Assembly: GCA_021159125.1 (NCBI GenBank) | Contig: JAGGSL010000095.1 | Coordinates: 1 to 14,872, forward strand | DNA from: Thermoplasmata archaeon | Lineage (GTDB): Archaea; Thermoplasmatota; E2; UBA202; DSCA01 | Direction of reading: 5' to 3' | DNA length: 14,872 nucleotides | In this document: positions 12,166 to 14,872 of the stretch, piece by piece | Layout of the letters: every line of letters begins with the position of its first letter | Numbering within the stretch: position 1 is the stretch's first letter | Program-made: the position numbers and the translations under genes | The notes under the pieces: model-generated | Told to the model about the DNA's origin: nothing | The model's database searches: none | Seen by the model: only the letters and a program-made list of their open reading frames with translations

Positions 12166-13476
12166 GTGTGGCTTGGGATAGACGATACCGACTCGAGGAA
12201 AGGCATGTGCACAACCTATCTTGCAGGAGATATAATAGAATGCCTTAACAATCTGGGGATGGACATAATAGGAATGCCCCGTCTCGTACGCCTCAACCCC
12301 AACATACCGTGGAAGACAAGGGGCAACGGAGCAATAGCAATCCAGTTCGGGAAGGGCAGCGGAAAAAGAAAGGAGATAGGGTATGTAAACGGAAAGAGAT
12401 ACTGTTACGAAAAGAAAGTATCTGACAGGGGGGATGCTGAAAAAATAATAGAAGAGGTCGACAGAATTGTGAGAAAAAGGGCAATGATGGAAAGCGAGAA
12501 TACAAATCCGGGTCTTGTAATTCTGAAAAAAAAGCCCCCGTACTGGTTATACAAAAAAGCTGTCAGGAGCATCGTGGGGATAGAGGAGGTAAAAAGCATT
12601 CTGGATGAATTAGACGCGCTATACATTCCCTACAAAAATGGGAGGGGGCTGATAGGCGCATCTGCAGCAACAGCATGGCACCCCTATGACAGAACATATG
12701 AAATCATAACTTACAGGAACGGGGGGAGAAGATGGGTTGATGAGGAATCTGTGAAAGAAATGGATAAAAGATTCAAAAAAACATTCGATAACTACGATTA
12801 TGTCAACCATCATGTTCAGATAACCCCGAATTCCCCTTGCCCCGTTATGTATGGCATAAGGGGGGATGATGAAAAAGAGTTGCCAGAAGCAATGAAAAGT
12901 GTGGTGTCTGAAAAAATAAAGAGATGGCTTATTTTTGAAACAAATCAGGGGACAGACGAGCACCTTCAGAAGAAAAAAATAGGAGACGTGAAGCCATATG
13001 AGTCAGTAATTGTAACGGGAAAAGTGTGCAGCGAGCCGAGAACGATAGAAGGAGGACATGTGATTTTCTCGCTGTGCGACGGAGAGGAGATTGAATGCGC
13101 CGCCTACGAACCCACAAAAAATTTCAGGGCTCTTGTCAGAAAGCTGCGTAAGGGGGATAAAATTACAGTATACGGAGGAGTTAGAGACGAGCCGCGCACA
13201 ATAAACATAGAAAAAATGAAAATACATTCTCTGGCAGAAATTTATGAAAAGAAGGAAAATCCGATATGCAAAATATGCGGCAAGCATATGAAATCAATGG
13301 GGAAGGGCAAAGGCTATCGGTGCGTAAAATGCGGTACAACAGCAAAAGAAAACGATGCAGTTTTTGAAAAAGTTGATAGAGACATAAAGACAGGATTTTA
13401 TGAAGTGCCGGTGGTTGCAAGAAGGCATCTATCCAAACCATTGAAAAGGTTTAAGCCATCTCAAGGTAAATATTGA
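12166..13476 (+). CDS. tiaS: tRNA(Ile2) 2-agmatinylcytidine synthetase TiaS
   Basis: TiaS attaches agmatine to C34 of tRNA-Ile(CAU) using ATP, so the tRNA reads AUA rather than AUG. The archaeal family layout is visible in 436 aa: N-terminal GIDDTDSRKGMCTTYLA (4-20), TRGNGAIAIQ (51-60), the central GLIGASAATAWHPYDRTYE (161-179), PCPVMYGIRGD (224-234) and TNQGTDEHL (259-267). An OB-fold RNA-binding region follows at about 281-345, then a zinc ribbon CKIC-x14-CVKC (C368, C371, C386, C389). The start is GTG 12166; no in-frame ATG lies upstream before a promoter-like region, and the family begins with a hydrophobic strand leading to GIDDTDS. The 3' end overlaps the convergent histidine kinase by 26 bp. 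A single divergent neighbour, the HTH regulator, shares its promoter. Confidence 0.96.
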   Translation: MWLGIDDTDSRKGMCTTYLAGDIIECLNNLGMDIIGMPRLVRLNPNIPWKTRGNGAIAIQFGKGSGKRKEIGYVNGKRYCYEKKVSDRGDAEKIIEEVDRIVRKRAMMESENTNPGLVILKKKPPYWLYKKAVRSIVGIEEVKSILDELDALYIPYKNGRGLIGASAATAWHPYDRTYEIITYRNGGRRWVDEESVKEMDKRFKKTFDNYDYVNHHVQITPNSPCPVMYGIRGDDEKELPEAMKSVVSEKIKRWLIFETNQGTDEHLQKKKIGDVKPYESVIVTGKVCSEPRTIEGGHVIFSLCDGEEIECAAYEPTKNFRALVRKLRKGDKITVYGGVRDEPRTINIEKMKIHSLAEIYEKKENPICKICGKHMKSMGKGKGYRCVKCGTTAKENDAVFEKVDRDIKTGFYEVPVVARRHLSKPLKRFKPSQGKY

Positions 13477-14872
13477 ATATCGTGCCCTTCCTCTCCCCAT
13501 TTTCTATCCTGTCCTCTATTTCAATCCATCCCCCATAATTCTCCACTAATTTTTTAACAAGATAGAGACCCAAACCACTGCCCGGGCTTCCTCTTCTTTT
13601 TATCCCTGGCTTGAAAATTTCATTTTTTAGTTCATCAGGTATGCCCTTGCCGTCATCTTCTATCGATAGCTTGCAGAATTCCTTTCCGTCTTTCTTTTCC
13701 CTGTCGCAATATATGTTTATATTTTTGCAATTGGAATGAACAATCGCGTTTTGTATGATATTTAAAAAAATATTGTCTATCAACGGCCCTGCTTTAACAA
13801 CAGCACCACTTTTTTTATAATTTATTTTGACACCGAAATCTTTCGCCTGCTGCATATTTATTTTTATTGCTCTAGATATACTCTCATCAACAACCACAGG
13901 AGTGATGATATTTATCCCCCTTTCTGCCTCCCGCAACTCCCTTATCTTTGCAATAAGATTCGTACTTGCTCTTGCTGCATTTAGTGCATTTGAGATGAGG
14001 TTTTTTTGCTCAGGCCCGAGGTTTGTGCTTTCCAGGATTTCAAGGTTCCCCTGCACAACCATATTTCTATTTGCAACATCATGGCGCAGGAGGGAATTGT
14101 AAAATTCTTTTTCTTCTTCCGCTTCCTTCTGCTGGGTGATATCGCGGTAAATCCCGAATATGCCAACCTGCTCTCCGTTCACAAATATCGGCGCGCCAAG
14201 CAGAGAAACAGGCACAAGAGAACCGTCTTTTCTTTTTCTGTATGTCTCGACAGCAACCGTTTTCCCGCCGATAACTTTTTTTGTTATGCTCTTGCCTTCT
14301 TTTTCTTTTTCCGGAGGAAGAATGAAATCATCGATGTTTTTCCCTTTTATTTCATCCAACGTGTAACCAAACAATTTTATGAAAGAGCGGTTCACATCAA
14401 GAACATTATGATTTTTATCAAGAGATACAATCGCCTCGGGAGAACTGTCGAATAACGCCTGGAAGTAGGTTTTTTGTCGGTTCAATTCCTCCTGCGTCTT
14501 TTTTCTCTCTGTAACATCCCTTATCGTTACAAAAGCCCCTATCACCCTGTCGTTCCATGTAATCGGAGAGGTATTTATTTCAACACTGATGTTCCTGTCC
14601 TTCCCCACCAATTCCATCTCTATGTTCGTTAATTTTTCCCCTTTCATTGTTCTGCGAATCACTTTTCTGAGTTGGTCATGAAACTGCCTGGGAACGAACC
14701 TTTTAAATTCCTCACCCACTATCTTTCTGTCTTGTATGCCCACGAGTTCGGAGAAATGGGAGTTGGCATAATCTATTCTGCCTGACGGATCAACAATGCA
14801 TATTCCTTCACTTGCTGTTTCTGCAAGAATGCGGAAGTCGACCTCTGCAGCTGTTTCTACCGGAAGTTTAAA
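13451..14872 (-). CDS. PAS-domain sensor histidine kinase, 5' end beyond the window
   Basis: The frame is open from the right edge, giving 473 visible residues, so GTG 14743 is not the true start. Numbering from the edge: PAS 1 begins near 13 (FRILAETASEGICIVDPSGR) and ends in IRDVTERK (118-124). PAS 2 begins near 137 (FQALFDSSPEAIVSLDKN) and ends in YRDITQQKE (242-250). The phosphoacceptor helix has LLRHDVANRN with H264. The ATPase domain has the N box NIIQNAIVHS (371-380), G1 EDDGKGIP (405-412) and G2 GSGLGLYLVKKL (431-442). It is thus a kinase that autophosphorylates H264 after sensing by PAS domains. No membrane span lies in the visible part; more sensor domains may lie upstream. No receiver protein is nearby. 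The 3' end overlaps tiaS tail-to-tail by 26 bp. Confidence 0.95.
   Translation of the reverse strand, partial: FKLPVETAAEVDFRILAETASEGICIVDPSGRIDYANSHFSELVGIQDRKIVGEEFKRFVPRQFHDQLRKVIRRTMKGEKLTNIEMELVGKDRNISVEINTSPITWNDRVIGAFVTIRDVTERKKTQEELNRQKTYFQALFDSSPEAIVSLDKNHNVLDVNRSFIKLFGYTLDEIKGKNIDDFILPPEKEKEGKSITKKVIGGKTVAVETYRKRKDGSLVPVSLLGAPIFVNGEQVGIFGIYRDITQQKEAEEEKEFYNSLLRHDVANRNMVVQGNLEILESTNLGPEQKNLISNALNAARASTNLIAKIRELREAERGINIITPVVVDESISRAIKINMQQAKDFGVKINYKKSGAVVKAGPLIDNIFLNIIQNAIVHSNCKNINIYCDREKKDGKEFCKLSIEDDGKGIPDELKNEIFKPGIKRRGSPGSGLGLYLVKKLVENYGGWIEIEDRIENGERKGTIFNIYLEMA

Noticed and set aside
1..14872. CRISPR arrays, insertion sequences or phage genes
   Set aside because: No spaced repeat arrays, transposase frames, terminal inverted repeats or integrase genes are visible; the window reads as ordinary chromosomal core DNA with tandem duplications.

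Overview
The window is archaeal, packed chromosomal DNA. The evidence is tRNA(Ile2) agmatinylcytidine synthetase (TiaS), an archaeal Cbf5-type pseudouridine synthase ending in a PUA domain, an archaeal two-domain FlaJ/TadC-like protein beside its secretion ATPase, a COG1395-type HTH regulator, leaderless genes with TATA boxes about 26-30 nt upstream, and a tRNA with a bulge-helix-bulge intron. The gene set looks euryarchaeal, possibly Thermoplasmatota-like, but I cannot assign a lineage from this window.

Layout. Positions 1-1508 (+) hold a stand-alone Lrp/AsnC ligand-binding (RAM) protein, a small three-span membrane protein, and a LarE-like sulfur transferase broken by a 64-bp tandem duplication. 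Positions 1491-5617 (-) are a translationally coupled pair: a GspE/TadA-type secretion ATPase and its two-domain membrane platform. Divergent from them, 5663-7749 (+) encodes a HerA/VirB4-like ATPase overlapping by one base an archaeal prepilin peptidase. These four genes look like one type IV pilus or secretion locus with an added HerA-type motor; no prepilin is visible. Next come a HydG-like FAD/NAD(P)-binding Fe-S protein (7831-8652), tRNA-Gly(UCC) with a 30-nt intron in the T loop (8698-8799), and an unrecognised 154-aa protein (8954-9418).

On the minus strand from 12130 down to 9425 are a COG1395-like regulator, thyX (GTGA overlap), cbf5 (frame broken by a 34-bp tandem duplication) and tRNA-Ser(GGA), which starts 4 nt after the cbf5 stop. 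Divergent from the regulator is tiaS (12166-13476, +). It meets tail-to-tail a PAS sensor histidine kinase whose 5' end lies beyond the right edge (13451-14872, -). The segment 9425-13476 is a translation theme: tRNA, pseudouridylation, tRNA wobble modification and thymidylate synthesis.

The most striking observations are (i) three tandem duplications of 15, 34 and 64 bp inside genes, two of which break the frame so that removing exactly one unit restores a full-length LarE and Cbf5; (ii) the tRNA-Gly T-loop intron with a clear bulge-helix-bulge; (iii) a HerA-like motor joined to a prepilin peptidase and facing a pilus ATPase; and (iv) two very short divergent promoters in which the TATA box of one gene abuts the start of the other. 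The two frame-breaking duplications could be phase switches, decay or assembly error, and the sequence alone cannot decide.
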